Source of the DNA: Epinephelus fuscoguttatus
Taxonomy: Eukaryota > Chordata > Actinopteri > Perciformes > Serranidae
Reading direction: 5' to 3'
DNA length: 64,000 bases
Assembly (NCBI RefSeq): GCF_011397635.1
Contig: NC_064761.1
Coordinates: 24,469,643 to 24,533,642 of the forward strand
How positions within the stretch are numbered: position 1 is the stretch's first letter; each line of letters starts with the position of its first letter. The notes under the pieces were generated by a model, which did no database searches, was not told the origin of the DNA, and saw only the letters and a program-made list of their open reading frames with translations. Shown here piece after piece: positions 43,416 to 57,400 of this stretch. The position numbers and the translations under genes were made by a program.

Positions 43416-46060
43416 AATATTGTTGGTGGGGTTTACTCTTCTTCTTGGTCTTCAAAACAGATTGAGTAATCATATGTGTGTGCATACATGCAAGGACACA
43501 CAAACATTCTCATGTATGACCTCATACACCTGCCATTCACACTTCCAAAATTACTACATGTTATGATGTTAAAAACTGCATTGATACATCCTGGCATGAT
43601 GTGTTCTAACCTTTGGTGCGATTGATTTATGCAAAGCTAAAGGTGAAGCCATTAGTTTCTGGTATGAGATCCCTCTGTGAGGCCGATTCTGAATTTATAA
43701 AATTTCAAGGAGCTCTGATAATTTAATTTGGAGTGCCCTTTTATAGGTTAGGTCACCTGCAGCGCGCCCTGCAAATTGAATAAAGAACAGTAATAGAAAA
43801 CAGGATGTCAGGTGGGCTCCCTGCTTATAAAATCATTAACAACAGTGTGTCTTTTCTCATGAAGGAGCCCATTTATTCTGAGGAGGAAATGTTATAAAAG
43901 TGTAGGGAGCAACTCAATTTATTTTTCATTAGGAATTAACTCAGGAGAATCACTGAGAGGGTTAACAGCTGTATGTGTACATCAGCTGTGCGAACTAATA
44001 GGTTGGGGAAGAGCCTGTTTAGAAGAATGCTGTACACTTTTTAGATAAAGCTCACACTTAGTGTGCCTTTTAAGTAAAGTGCAGCCACCATGTGTAGTAT
44101 TAATGATACTGTATTAATTACAACATATTAACTAATTTACTTATGTGTTATATTGTTCATGTAGCAACATAACTTCATTTTCAATTCTGAAATCATTGCT
44201 TCTTAACATAACTGATTTTCTTGCAAATTCTGTTTATATATTCATCTTCATTGTCGAGAGGGAGGATAAGAGACAGACACAGACTGCACCCCCTACACTG
44301 GTCCCATGCTGATGGCTTTGTTTGGGTCATATCAGAATAATGCAGCAGCTAGGTCAAATCCTCTCCTTCCTCACCAGACTTCCACAGAGCTCCTGGTGCT
44401 CCCAGCATGACTCAAGCCATGTACCGCAGGAGGTAGAAAACCCTGCCTAATCCCCTCAGTGCTTTTACAAATATCTATATTTCCTCACTGAGGAGATCTG
44501 AAGATTACTGCTACAGCCCATGTATCTGTGGACAATGCGTTATTATTGTGCCCACATGGTGGTTTTTCATAGGCCTAGCAATCTATTTTATGGTTCAAGT
44601 AGCTTTTCTGCCACGGATCTTGGGAATACAGTACAGTGCATGTTGCTGAAGCTGCAAGTCCCGAAGTGGTTCTTGTTTTTGGTTTACGGGTAAATATTAC
44701 CGACTGTTTGCCCAAACACCACGAGCAACATTTTTCTTTTTACTTTGGAGTATTTTGTTCAATACTTTCTCAATGAAATATTAAAATAAAAAGTTGTAGA
44801 ACTGTTCTTTGTCAGCAGAGCAGATTTGTTTTGGGAATAGTATTTTGGCAAAGTTCTGAGTTTTAACAAAGCTTTTTTGAGCTCTCAAAAAAATTTAGAT
44901 TCTCAGGTTAGACATTTGGTTTGTATGGAAAATAGACCACTTATTGACAGAAATTGTTTTTGTCACGTATTGTCAGTGTTGGGTGAAACCTCCAAATAAT
45001 CACCCAACAAATACTAGATGTTTTTGACTTCTAATGAAATCAATATTTGAGAGTTTAGCAAATTTGATGATGGATTTTGTATATGAACAAACATTTTTGA
45101 TAAGGAGTCCCTGTATTTGTATGTGATATTTATGTTATAAAAATAACCTTGTCAGTGCTCTCTGGTGGACAAACTATATAATGGAGACATAAATTCTGAA
45201 GTATCTCAAACATAACTTTAACATTTCGTTGCAATTTCTTGATTCTAATTCACCAACATATTTCCATCTGTGATCAGCTAAGATTGTTAATGGATTATTG
45301 GTTGGGCTTTAGGCTACCTCAGATGATGATTTGCTGTAATTTTGGATTGACATACATATCTGCTGATCACACAATGATGCAAAACTACACTGAACTTCAG
45401 GGTACATGATTAATATACAGCAAAGTTCCATGTTTATTTAAATTAAGAAAACTAGATCAATCAAAATTAGTAACTATTTTGGGTCAATTAATTGATTAAT
45501 TGTTGAAAAAAAAAAATCAGACAAACGTTTTTCTATCGTATACAGACAACAGCTGTATAAGGGGAAAGAAATAAAAAAAACCAACCCAACAAAAAGACAG
45601 CCATCATAAAAACAGAACAAAACAAAATGAAATAAAAACTTAATTGAAAAAAAAAAGAATACATAGGAGGGTTATTTTTTATTTCTCTGCATTGTAGGCT
45701 TAAAGTGATTCTTAAATTCTCCAACTGTAAAAATGTGTAGCCTATACACTGAATTAAAAAAAAAAAGTGCATCGATTTATACATCTACAGCCTGCTGCCT
45801 TATCCTCTGAATTTTGTTGACCCTCAATGTGGGGGTTGGCATGTCTTGAGTCTCCCTAGCTAGTACAGCTATGGATTCCAAATCTAACAAAAGGTCTTTG
45901 AGAAAAATAGAGAATTCAATCATTCCCCAGCTAATGCATGTGTTTTCACTGTCAACACCATGAAGTTAAACTACCAAATAATCATAAATAGCTGCCTGCA
46001 GAGGAACTACCCTGTGGTAAAACGTTTTAATGAATGATGAATACTAATTTAGACCAAATT
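43416..46060. other. Non-coding stretch, no gene seen
   Basis: No splice-bounded frame or recognised family. Small fragments of the palindromic repeat occur near 44750 and 45485. Confidence 0.5.
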
Positions 46061-46072
46061 TAGACTTTATAG

Positions 46073-46744
46073 GCTGATATAGTTGACATAGTTTCTCTAG
46101 ATGGCATTGCTCTGGCCTCTAGCATTACCGTAAGAAACCTCGGAGTAATATTTGATCAAGATTTGTTTTTTAATTCTCATTTAAAACAAACCTCACGGAC
46201 TGCATTTTTTCATCTGCATAATATTGCGAAAATTAGGCCTATCCTGACCCGAAAAGATGCAGAAAAATTGGTCCACGCTTTTGTTACCTGTAGGCTGGAT
46301 TACTGTAACTCTCTATTATCAGGTAGCTCTAGTAAGTCCTTAAAAACTCTCCAGCTAATTCAGAATGCAGCAGCACGTGTACTAACAGGAACTAAGAAAC
46401 AAGATCATATTTCTCCTGTTTTAGCTTCGCTGCACTGGCTCCCTGTAAAATCCAGAATTGAATTTAAAATCCTACTGTTAACTTATAAAGCTCTAAATGG
46501 TCAAGCTCCGTCATATCATAGAGAGCTCATAGTGCCTTATTATCCCACCAGAACACTGCGCTCCGAGAACGCAGGGTTACTCGTGGTCCCTAAAGTCTCC
46601 AAAAGTAGATCAGGAGCCAGAGCCTTCAGCTACCAGGCTCCTCTCCTGTGGAATCATCTTCCTGTTACGGTCCGGGAGGCAGACACCGTCTCCACATTTA
46701 AGACTAGACTTAAGACTTTCCTCTTTGATAAAGCTTGTAGTTAG
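46073..46744 (+). pseudogene. LINE ORF2 C-terminal fragment
   Basis: The open frame encodes the region after the reverse-transcriptase palm: VRNLGVIFDQDLFFNSH, TCRLDYCNSLLSGSSSKSLK, QLIQNAAARVLTGTKK, LASLHWLPVKSRIEFKILLL, TYKALNGQAPSY, SGARAFSYQAPLLWNHLP and TFKTRLKTFLFDKACS, then a stop. It is uninterrupted over 224 codons, so insertion was recent, but the endonuclease and catalytic core are missing. Confidence 0.88.
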
Positions 46745-46840
46745 GGCTGGCTCAGGCTTGCCCTGTACCAGCCCCTAGTTAGGCTGACTTAGGCCTAGTC
46801 TGCCGGAGAACCCCCCTATAATACACCGGGCACCTTCTCT

Positions 46841-46842
<2 letters not shown>

Positions 46843-46883
<41 letters not shown>
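46843..46883. repeat. (TC)n tract inside the LINE 3' region
   Basis: About 20 CT units. A shorter tract follows at 47235-47257. Confidence 0.95.
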
Positions 46884-46886
<3 letters not shown>

Positions 46887-47569
46887 TTCTATTACTGCAT
46901 CTTGCTAACTCGGCCATACTGCATGTCACTAACTTGGCTTCTTCCCCGGAGCCTTTGTGCTCCACTGTCTCTCAGATTAACTCATATCGCAGCAGTGCCT
47001 GGACAGCATGATGTGTGGTTGTGCTGCTGCCGTGGTCCTGCCAGATGCCTCCTGCTGCTGCTGTTATCTTTAGTCATACTTCTACTGTTATTATACACAT
47101 ATGACTATTGTCACACATGTATACTGCCAGCTGTTAATACATACTTTCAACATATTGTACCACAGTAGCCAGAACTATAACTATAATATTATTACTTTCA
47201 TTAATGTTGTTGTAAGCTACTGTCATTACCTGCATCTCTCTCTCTCTCTCTCTCTCTTTTTCTCTGTCTCGCTCTGTCTCATTGTGTCATACGGATTACT
47301 GTTAATTTATTATGCTGATCTGTTCTGTACGACATCTATCGCACGTCTGTCCGTCCTGGAAGAGGGATCCCTCCTCAGTTGCTCTTCCTGAGGTTTCTAC
47401 CGTTTTTTCCCCCGTTAAAGGTTTTTTTTTTGGGGAGTTTTTCCTTATCCGCTGCGAGGGTCATAAGGACAGAGGGATGTCATATGCTGTAAAGCCCTGT
47501 GAGGCAGATTGTGATTTGTGATACGGGGCTTTATAAATAAAATTGATTCATTGATTGATTGTTACCTCC

Positions 47570-49230
47570 ATTATGAGGCTCAAATATGTTTTGCGGCTCT
47601 AGACTTTTTTTTGGTTGTTTTTTTTTTGTGCCAAAAATGGTTCTTTTGATAGTAAAGGTTGTGGACTCCTGGTTGCTAAGCAGGGTGACGATATTGACCT
47701 GTATACACAGAAAGCCTTTATTCATACATTACTTTCAAGTTTAGCTACAGTGATGCTAAAGTAAAACAATGTATATGAATCATCAAAAGATATAACTGCC
47801 AGATTAATCAGTAATTCAATCTGATTTTAATTGCAACCCTAGGAGTTACAGGGTTTAACCTGAATTTAGTGATATGACCATGCTGTCTCCAACACTGTTT
47901 ACTCTGTTAGTGCATCTAAACTGAAGGGCTCATACATAATGCTTGGCTTTATTTCCCTTGCCTCTACATATGAAGTCTTCTTGTGAAAAAAACCCCCAAC
48001 TGTATAAAAATGAACAGATGTTTTACACACTGTCATCTGCATACATCATGATACTGAATACAGTTGAACCTTCTATTCCCCTGAAGTAATGTATGTGCTC
48101 ATTAGAGTATTGTGCAGTGTAAGATCTGATTATAACGTAAGATTGAACACTGAGTATCCACATATGGGTTATTCATGCAGATTGTGTATTAATTAGTATA
48201 GGGTCTCTCTGGTGTGTTTCATTAGGGGCTGGGTGTTTGAAGTATTTCTATACCAGCAGAGGATGCTCATGGCATTATAGCCAACTCTGAAGAAGAAGCC
48301 TCCCTTGCCTTTTCCCTGGAAGTTCACCCACCAGGGAGGCTCGGCTAATAAGTTCCCTTGGCTAACCTCAACCTGTTTTCTGCCTCATTCACTGCAATAT
48401 AGAAAGAACTAAAGATGCATTTGCTCTTGTAGACATTTCGCCAGACATCCTAAAGGTTGCACAAAATATTCTGCTGCATAGTTTTGGACTTTAAAAATGA
48501 ATTAACTGGATCATGAAATATATATAAAAAAAAAGAATGTATGAAGCACAAACAGAGTTAAATATTGCCATGTCCACTTTCCTCACCACTTCACAGCGGT
48601 GAATAAGGATTAAATAAATTGCCTCAGTGAGGGCTGGGCCATTACTGGTCATCTTTTCAATGCTTGAATCTGAAATGGAAATGAGAGGCAATTATAACAG
48701 TTTTTAATATCACCATTATTACATGGTGACCCTTCATTTCACACGGTTTGGGCCCTTTGGTTAAAGCAGGCGTGTTGAAAGTCACTCAGTCTTTTGTTTT
48801 TCTTTCTGGCTGAAAGGGGGCCTTGTCTTCACTTTGACCTCTCAGAGGAGAGCTTTGTGTGCTGACTTTACTTTGTTATTTTTTTTTCCTCTTTTCAGCT
48901 GTGTCAGGGTGTCTGACTGTCCAGGAACAGTCACCCAATCTGCCCCGCTGACACAGAAGAGGGTTTTTACAGGCTTCTGTGATTTCTTGGAGTGAATCAC
49001 AATCTGAAGTGTCCAATACGGCCACTGAGGAGCCGTGGGCAGCTGTCATTAATGTGACTTCTTTTCTGCTGAGAGAAAAAAAAGTGACCCCTAACCACAT
49101 CATTCAAAGATAATGCTAAAGAGTCTTACTTTCTAAGGGTTAGACTGTTAGGCTAGGCTGTTTTCAAGAAATAAATACAAAATAGAATGCATCAGAATGA
49201 CGCTTTAACAAGTTTATGAAGTTGGAACTA
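47570..49230. other. Non-coding stretch, no gene seen
   Basis: No recognised coding block. The short frames at 48491-48691 and 48876-49103 lack family features. Confidence 0.5.
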
Positions 49231-49235
49231 GACTA

Positions 49236-49440
49236 AAGCAATTAGGCTATGAATGGATTAATTGATAATCAATTAATTGTTTAAATATAAATAATTGCTG
49301 GGTTTGGACGGTTGGTCTGAGAGAAAATGTGACATTTTTCAGTGTTTTCTGACATTTATAGACCAGAGATTGAACAACAAATCAAGAAAATAATTAGCAC
49401 ATTAATTTTTGAAGAAAATAATTATTAGTTGCAGCCTTTA
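49236..49440 (-). repeat. Inverted copy of the palindromic fish repeat
   Basis: On the minus strand it starts AAGGCTGCAACTAATAATTA, continues to CTATAAATGTCAGAAAACAC and ends in a TTAATTGATTATCAATTAAT palindrome. It is the best preserved terminus of the family in the window. Confidence 0.65.
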
Positions 49441-49444
49441 TTCA

Positions 49445-51356
49445 AATAGAAATGCATTCTCGCATGTTTTCCTTTCCACTAACATTGTAAAGCTTTTGTC
49501 CGTGAATAGCTCCCCCTTTGTTCACTCTTTCCTCACTGGTACATTTCTGTGAGCGTGATGCTTGTTGACACATATTTGGACAGAGCAGAGCCTCTTCTAT
49601 CAGTGGAGGGTGTCCACACGCTTGTGAAGTTATCACCTCCAACAGATCAAAGACAGTTGGCACATTATTTATGCATTGGTGAAAGGTGAGGTATTCCGTT
49701 GAAGTCGGGCAGCAAAGCATAGCCCCTTATTCTGAAGTAATGACTTCCTCTTGATTGAGTGCCCCTAGTCAAATTCAGAAGCTCTGCTTTGTGTCCTTTT
49801 GCTTTGTTCTTTGTGAAAGACCACAATATGAGAAATGAGACCCTGAGAAAAAATAACCATAAACAGCTTTGTGTATTCTTTTTGAAAAATTCCCCAATGA
49901 ACTATTTTCACAGAGTAGCATCATTTAATTTTAAGCATCATGTCCGAGGGCTCTCTTATGTGTCTATTCTCACAGAAAATGATAAGAAAAGTTATCACCT
50001 TTTCCCTCAACCAGATTGTTTAGGATGAGTGAATATTATAGCCAAATAACTCTCCCATACTATGTTAATTTTACGAACAAAATCAATAATGGCGCATATA
50101 CACAGGGCCAACTTGGAGGTTACGTCCTCCAGATTGTGATGATTCCCAAAAAACATTGTGCAGTAGAAGCAATACAGTGGTGAGCCCGAGGCTACTCTTT
50201 TGCTCCCCTTTAGTCCAAGGCCTTAGGCAACAACCTTGGTCCAAACATTTCAGCAGCTTTCAATATCAGATGGGAAATATATGTATCCCATGCCTTCATT
50301 TATTGATTGTCCTCACTGTTATATTATAGGCTCCTCAGGTTGTGGCTAATGCTCACATCAGATTTGAATTGTGTACTGCAGGAAATAAGAGTATAAGTGG
50401 GCTTGCTTACTGTTTTGTTTATCTCAGCATTTCAAACTGATAATGAGCCAGCATTAAAGGATCTGTGCCACTTTAAACAAATGTTTCTGACGACCAGCAG
50501 AGGCAGATTTAAGCAACTTGCTCACTAAGGACTATTTTCACTCAAAGGTCATCCAGGATAAGTGGGAGGAGGAGGTACACCTCGTCACTTTTTGAAGGAC
50601 TAAGTGTTCTGCACTGAAATAGACCACTGGGAGACTCAAATGACTCAAAAGGCTATATCAGCGAGCACTTGTGGTCGACGTTATTTATTTATTAATTTGA
50701 GGCCTGTCTACTGACACATCTGAGTGGTCTAATTGCTGCGAATTGACACCGGTTACTGTCCATAATGGGAGCTTGGGAGTCTTTCCTAACCGCGGTTCAT
50801 TCAGCCGCCCCTCGCTGCAGCTTAACTGCCCTTAAAATGTCTGATTGCAACACGGGAGCTGTGGGGCGAGACAGGATTATCAGTCTTTGTTGTGTGACTG
50901 TGTCTATTATCCTGACCTCTATTCACAGTGGGCCCTTAGGAGTGTCGCTACGAGCCACACAGCAAACTACCCCATCCCCGACAAACAACAAGTGAACCAG
51001 AGATCTCCCCCTGTCCCAATGCACTAGACACTTACAGCTCCAACACTGGGCCAAGCACTCCACTGCAGGTAAGGCTATCAAATCCCTATTGATTTAATAA
51101 AGATAAATTGGAGGCACTTCCTCTCAACGTTATTGCAGCAGATGCATTTGATTGTTTGTGTTGACTGGTGATATTGTCACCAAGCTGGGTGACGACTGTT
51201 AGTTTAGGAAGTTCATTACTAGTGAAGAGCTGCTGGCAGAGTCCTTAATAGGGAGATAAAATGCAGCCAGGATGTTTGGGCTGCTCTTACTGTGCTGTGC
51301 GGTTAGACCTGACAGTGGTGAACTGCGTAGGCTCTGTGGCTGTGTATATGTGTGTG

Positions 51357-51360
<4 letters not shown>
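49445..51360. other. Non-coding stretch, no gene seen
   Basis: No recognised exon or repeat family, although 50750-51030 is somewhat richer in G+C than its surroundings. Confidence 0.45.

Positions 51361-51410
<50 letters not shown>
51361..51410. repeat. (TG)n microsatellite
   Basis: Twenty-five perfect TG units, the longest pure dinucleotide run in the window. Confidence 0.98.
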
Positions 51411-51411
<1 letters not shown>

Positions 51412-54400
51412 ATGTGATTTTGGCAGAGGGATGGGCACCTTCACATCACAATATTTTTTGCCAAAAAATGTAGCACTTCTGTCATTTTTTTAGTATTCTC
51501 TGTAGTGTTTTTTCAGGTATTTATCTCTGTTGCAGTGTGTTTACCAATAAGGATAATTAAGATAATTTAACTGTGGATTTAAAAACTAGTAGTCTGATAA
51601 TTTATCCTGTTGCATTTGGGATATTTTATTTAATTTTGTTTTATTTTATTTTATGTATTTTATTTGATATCCAAGACATTAAATGTTGTAATTATAATGG
51701 TTCAATTTAAAAATAATTACCTCCTAAAAACACAAAATAAGGAAATATTTGTACAGTTACTGGATATTTCTTAAGTTAACCGGTATTTCTGTTAAACAGA
51801 ATGATAGAACGCATTTTGAGTAATAAGTAAATTAAATAAATTGTTATTATAATCTCTTATTATTAATATGTTCTGGTCACCAACATTTAATTTCACATCT
51901 GTGGATTGAGTTTAATATTGATAGCAAAAAAATAATAATGTTGATAGCGTACCTCAGTTGGAGGGGAAATGTATCTATGAAAAACCTGCATCAGGAAATT
52001 AAACTTGCCATCTCTTTCTTATTTCATAAAATAAGTTATTACGTTCGGTCACCTTTTGTTGTCACAATCAATATAGTTATTTTCCTGGTAGTAATTGGGT
52101 TGCTATGCAGAAAAAGTCCAAAGCTTTCCCTCTCTGTGCCACTGACATGCGGAAAGAATAGTGATGAACAATGCCAGAGGACACAAATAAGCATCCTCGT
52201 CGCTGCTCCCAGAGGTTTGTGGATTGAGGTCTGGCACGGCACAGCACACAGGCGTAGTAAGCTTTGGGATTCAGTTCCATAAATACATACCCATTAAAGC
52301 TCAACTGATTAATTCATCATGTTTATTTTCATGGTGGATGTCATGTAGCCTATATATAAACTCTCTGTAATCATAAATATGTCAAGGCGCCAAAAGTTTT
52401 GAGGGCTTCTGAGGCACATTTTCAGTATTAAATTTGACCTAAAACCTAAATACGCACATGATGAATGAAGGATGGAGAGAGACAATGGATTTTTTCTCCT
52501 TCTGTTGCTCTCAGTATCCACGTAGTCGATTGAAATGTCTATGCTGTCATGACAGGTTAAAAAGAAAGGAAAGGAAGGACATTGAAGTTAATATCATCAT
52601 TCATTAAGCCTTTTATAAAAACCAAGTATGGTAGTGCTTTGGTTTCCCTGAGCTTATTCTTTCAGAAATACAGTGCGAGCATATTCTTCTCCATCTGTCT
52701 TGAGAAGTTTCAACCACAGCGAGTGTGAATTCAATTTATTTCCTTGTGCCCTGATTCACCGCAAATTGCTTAATGGTTTGAAACTCACTCCTGACAGCAC
52801 CATTAGAGACTTGTACGGAGATAATTTCCAGTGAGGGCCATTAGAGTTGTTTTGTGCGTTATGCATTTTTTTAGTATTGGAATGGGGTCAACCTACAATT
52901 GTGCTCTGTTGGACAAAAGTGGAAAAGAAAATTTAAACCACTCTAAATCAGAATACTAATTACAGAAACCACAGATTTTAGATACGCAAAGAAAAAACAA
53001 CATGCATTTTAAGATAGAAGCCAAATAAATAAAACAAGACAGAGGTATCTGGGGGAACTCTTCTGCTTCTTACAACATGTTGTAATTAGAGACAGTTTTA
53101 CATAATGGTCGAGAACAAAATGGCATCCGGTGTTTACAGGAAATAACTCTTTAATTGGGGGATTGTTATTGCTGAAGTTATCTCAAAGTTGTCCCACTGT
53201 CAAACAGAGCTGGCGCGCAGACTGTGGAGCTTCACTTATCCTCCCTCAGCCCACTACATCAGATGGGGGATGATTGCAGTCTTGAAATCAATGAAACCAC
53301 AAACCTTCCTGATAATAGTCCCTCTTGAGGTGTGGTGGCAGTTACAGTTGGGGCACTATTTATCTGTCCACCTGTCTGTACCGGAGACATTTGTTGGCGC
53401 AGTATGTGAATTGTACTTAATAATGATACTTAAATCTGCATGATCATCAAAAACTGTTAACCTGTGTGAGCAGACATAATTTTATTGCCAAAGAAGCATT
53501 TTTTGGGCAATGCAACATTCATTCACCAGGGCAATCCAACGTGATTTAAAGGCTAATAAAAATACAGCAAAGACTTAGAATTCACAAAGTGCAAAAGTGC
53601 AAGGAAGTGATAGAGTTACACAGAATTTAAAAAGTAAATTTGAGCAGTTTAACGCATGTTATTTATGATATGGAAAATATTTAATCAATGTTTTACTGAT
53701 GGACTCATTGACAATCTTTTATACATAAATGGTGAGTTAGCAGGTTCTTGATGTTTCTACTTTTTGTTCTTTAGTGTTGAGAGGAAACACTCAGGACACT
53801 TGTACATGATGACACGTTTGTTCTTTGGATTTGTGAGATCATGCCCCCTGGAGAAACATCCACAGATCTCTAAATGGACCGTTCTGACAATATAAAAGTC
53901 TCTCAAGCCGTCCGATCAATCATTTCTTTCCACTGCATTATTCCCCAAACAATAAAAAGACAATACCAGATTAATATATAGTCTGTTCTTTGCCCGGATT
54001 TATCCTTGTGGGGCGGCCAACATATCCTTGTCTGAAGTCACCAAGCAGTAAGAAGGATTTGGTTGACAGAGCACAGCGGGCCAGGAGATGTCTCTGCATT
54101 TGAGGTCACTGGTGGATAGCAAAGTTATCTAAAGCCCCAGTTTGCGTCGATTTCTCACCCCCAATCCTGGAGTGAGTGTCAGAGATTAGTGGTGCATCCA
54201 TCCTCCGTGACCTCTAGGAGCTAAAGAGATACTGCGTTGCCATCTTGTGACGTGTCAGACAATGCAAGGGCAAGACTGTCATTTCAATGCCATGCTATGC
54301 CACTGGATGGCCCTTTTGTTAAATGCTTTAGAATGGTGGCCTTGCATGTAATTTCAGCCAGTATGCATTATCATGGGCACCTTCCCCCCCATCTGCTGAA

Positions 54401-57400
54401 CTGGCTTTTAGAGACAGCAATTTTGTTCTGCAGACACATTTACTGTATCACTCACAGTGGGAATGCACTTAAGTTATGTGGGAAGGTTGAGAAGAATTTG
54501 CACATCTTGGGAGATCATAGGATAATCTCAGGAGACCATTTCTGACACTTAAGTCCTTTAAGATGTTGTGACTGTGATTGTGAAGACTTTTTTGTTGTGA
54601 TCTACCAATTTTGTTATCCCTCTTTGTCTTTCTCTCTGCAGCTTCTCTGTGCTGCAGCAATACCTCATTTTTACCCATTGTAATGTCAAAGCTTATAAAA
54701 AGAATCTGTTTAGTTGTTTCTTAGCGAACTGAAACTGTTTAGCCTAACCTAAATGTCAATTTTAATCATACAGAACATGTTTTTTTTTTCTATAAAAATC
54801 ATTCATTTGTGTCTTGCTTTCTTTACAGCATAATTGGTTATTTGATGAAGGTCCATAGTCTGATGATTAATTGACGGACCCTCATGCATGATTAGCCAAC
54901 CGTCATTTGATATTCAGACCTGAGATTCCGGCATCTCTCTCACTTTGACTGACAAGCCAGTGGTGGAAATGGACAAAGCTAATAGAAGTAGTGTCAAAAT
55001 GTCAAACGGACCATCTCTGAGAACATCAACAAAATGTCTGTATTGAATCTCTCTAAGGCCTCAGTATTCCCTGACCCAAACCACAGAACTCAGTACAACG
55101 AGAAAACTGGCATAAAAACCTCAGTCAGATATCTGACATTCCCATTTCTGAGACTGTCAGGCCTTCTCCTGGTTCAGGCGTTGTGTGATGTATAAATCGT
55201 TCCCTGAGGAAGTGGAGTTACTCAAAACACCGCAGATTCCTTCCACCATGTTAGAAGAGTACACGTCAGGCTATACCAAGAGGCATGTTTTACAATTTCT
55301 TGTGAAAAGATGTGCTGAGATGTATTGAAGTGGGGTGTTGGCATGGTTAAAGCATTATCTCAGACAAACAAATAGTGTTTTCTGAATATCAGCAATGATA
55401 GTAAAACCCTCAAAAGCAGCACGCTTTCAGTTTTACACTTGAAATCATAGTAACAAAAAAAGTAGAGCAGCAAAGTCACCCATATTCTGAATATCATCCC
55501 TCCAAATGTCCCTAGTGAAATCATTTAGTCTACTTAACGAGAATGACCTTAAAATTACACAGTTGGCATACTCAGCTAGATCTCTGGTTTTGTCACTATA
55601 TTGTTGTGTCTGTTATACGTACAGTAGTATAAATATTGTATGTAATATTGTGTACTATTAGTGCTTTGGCCAGTACACATATGGCCCAAAGTAAAACTCA
55701 TAAACCTATCTCAGTAGGGACAGAAGCTACTGGAGGGGCAAGTGCTTTAATAAAAAACAGGAAATCCCCTCACCTCCAGCATTTTTGGGGGTTTTCCACA
55801 TTTTAAACAACAGTGTACATTTGCACAGACATATTGTCTGTATGCATCTGATAAACTGTTCTTTCTCTTTATCTAGATCTAGATCTGAACAATGAAATGT
55901 AGGACTCCGAAATGTCTGTATCTATTTTGGCAAATATGAAAAACGGGGGTGGGGGATCATTACCTCGGGTCAACTCATGCAATGATTTGCAACTCCCTTT
56001 AGTAAGTAATTTTTATCTAGAGATCAGCAGTGTCTTTCCTGAAGGAGAGATCCACATTTTTTGTAGAATAATGATTGCTCAACATCATATGTTTTATGGA
56101 GTAACTGGCAACTTATGACTTTGGATGACAAATAATACAGTTTCAAAGGTGAACTCAGGGTAGAAGGAGTTGTTGTGAATAAGTAAGATGTTGAGTTTTG
56201 GACATTTCTGCAGTACATTCACAGCTCCTCACTGCTTGTGGGTGCTGTGTGGAGAGCAGATATAACAATTTGGCAGGACAAATTAAATATGGTCCATAAT
56301 GCTGCGCTACGCAGCAAAGGTGTTTGAATTCATGGCCCTTCCGGTCATCAATTACTATAAATTGATGATTTTAAAAACTGCAATTACACCGAGGGTTGTG
56401 AATTATTTAGCAAGCGCAAGAGGGATTACAGGGACATTTTCCACTCTATGGCCAATGTTTTCAAGCAGAACTGTTTACTTGGAAGTTTTTATTTTCTTAT
56501 TTTTAATACCCTTCGTCGGCATTAAAGCACACTGAGAGAATACACACCAAGCAGGTTTGTTTTTTACTTGACAAATCAATGGGATGCAGTTTATTAGATA
56601 CATTACAATGATTGCTAAAATGCTACGCATAAATGTACACTAAGATTGTCTGTGCTTATGTTATCTGAATTTAAATTATTTTGGGCACGTCTGTAAGTGT
56701 TTTCCCAGTCAAGACACTCAGCAGCTAGATGCTTGTTTTAAGTTTTTGCTCGGGTTGTCAAGTTCATTTCAATGCATGTGACACAAGAGTTTCATGTGTA
56801 CATATTTGCAGCAAAAGAGAGTATGAATGTCACTGGCATCGAGCAGTATTTGTGTGTTAGTGTGTATTGAAAACAGTGGTTGGAAAATAAACCGATGTAT
56901 CTGCTCTGACTGACTGTAACCTGACATTTAAGTTAAAACAGAGTGTCACTCTTACAGTGCTGCTGCGCTTTGTTTATCTGAATTATAGCTCTTGCCATAT
57001 ATTGCAATACTATGCTATTGACAAGCTAACCACAAGGGATGACAAGCAACCGCCACAACTGCTATGTTCACTTTTTTTTCTTTTTTGTTGATGCTTGGCC
57101 CTTTTTGTTTTACTCTTTAATGCATGTGTATTGGATGTTAAGTAAATTCAAAATGAAAACAAGATGCTGGGAGTGAAGGACAGAGAGAGCAGTGCCAATG
57201 CATCAGTGGTTTTGGATTCCATCGGGCGTGGCTGTGGCGCGTTCCAGCTGCGACCCTCCATGCGACCTTATACCACACTGGGAGTGTGTCAGAAGCTGAG
57301 TGATAGCCTGCCCGATTTCGTTGACTGTTCATTTGGTAATTTTTCCTTAATATTTTTCCTTCTACCACAAGTACAGTAAGTAAGGTTGTAGGCCCAGGCT

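Larger units (their letters stand above)
46073..47568 (+). mobile_element. 5'-truncated LINE (L2/CR1-type, possibly Rex1-like)
   Basis: A non-LTR retrotransposon 3' part: the end of the reverse-transcriptase ORF, then a 3' untranslated region with (TC)n tracts, the conserved GGGGAGTTTTTCCTTATCCG, TGATACGGGGCTTTATAAAT and a (TTGATTGA)-like tail. The 5' end of the original element is absent, which is the usual outcome of incomplete target-primed reverse transcription. Confidence 0.85.

Noticed and set aside
51199..51493. Frames with long runs of Thr-His or Val-Cys
   Set aside because: These are translations of the (TG)n microsatellite at 51361-51410.
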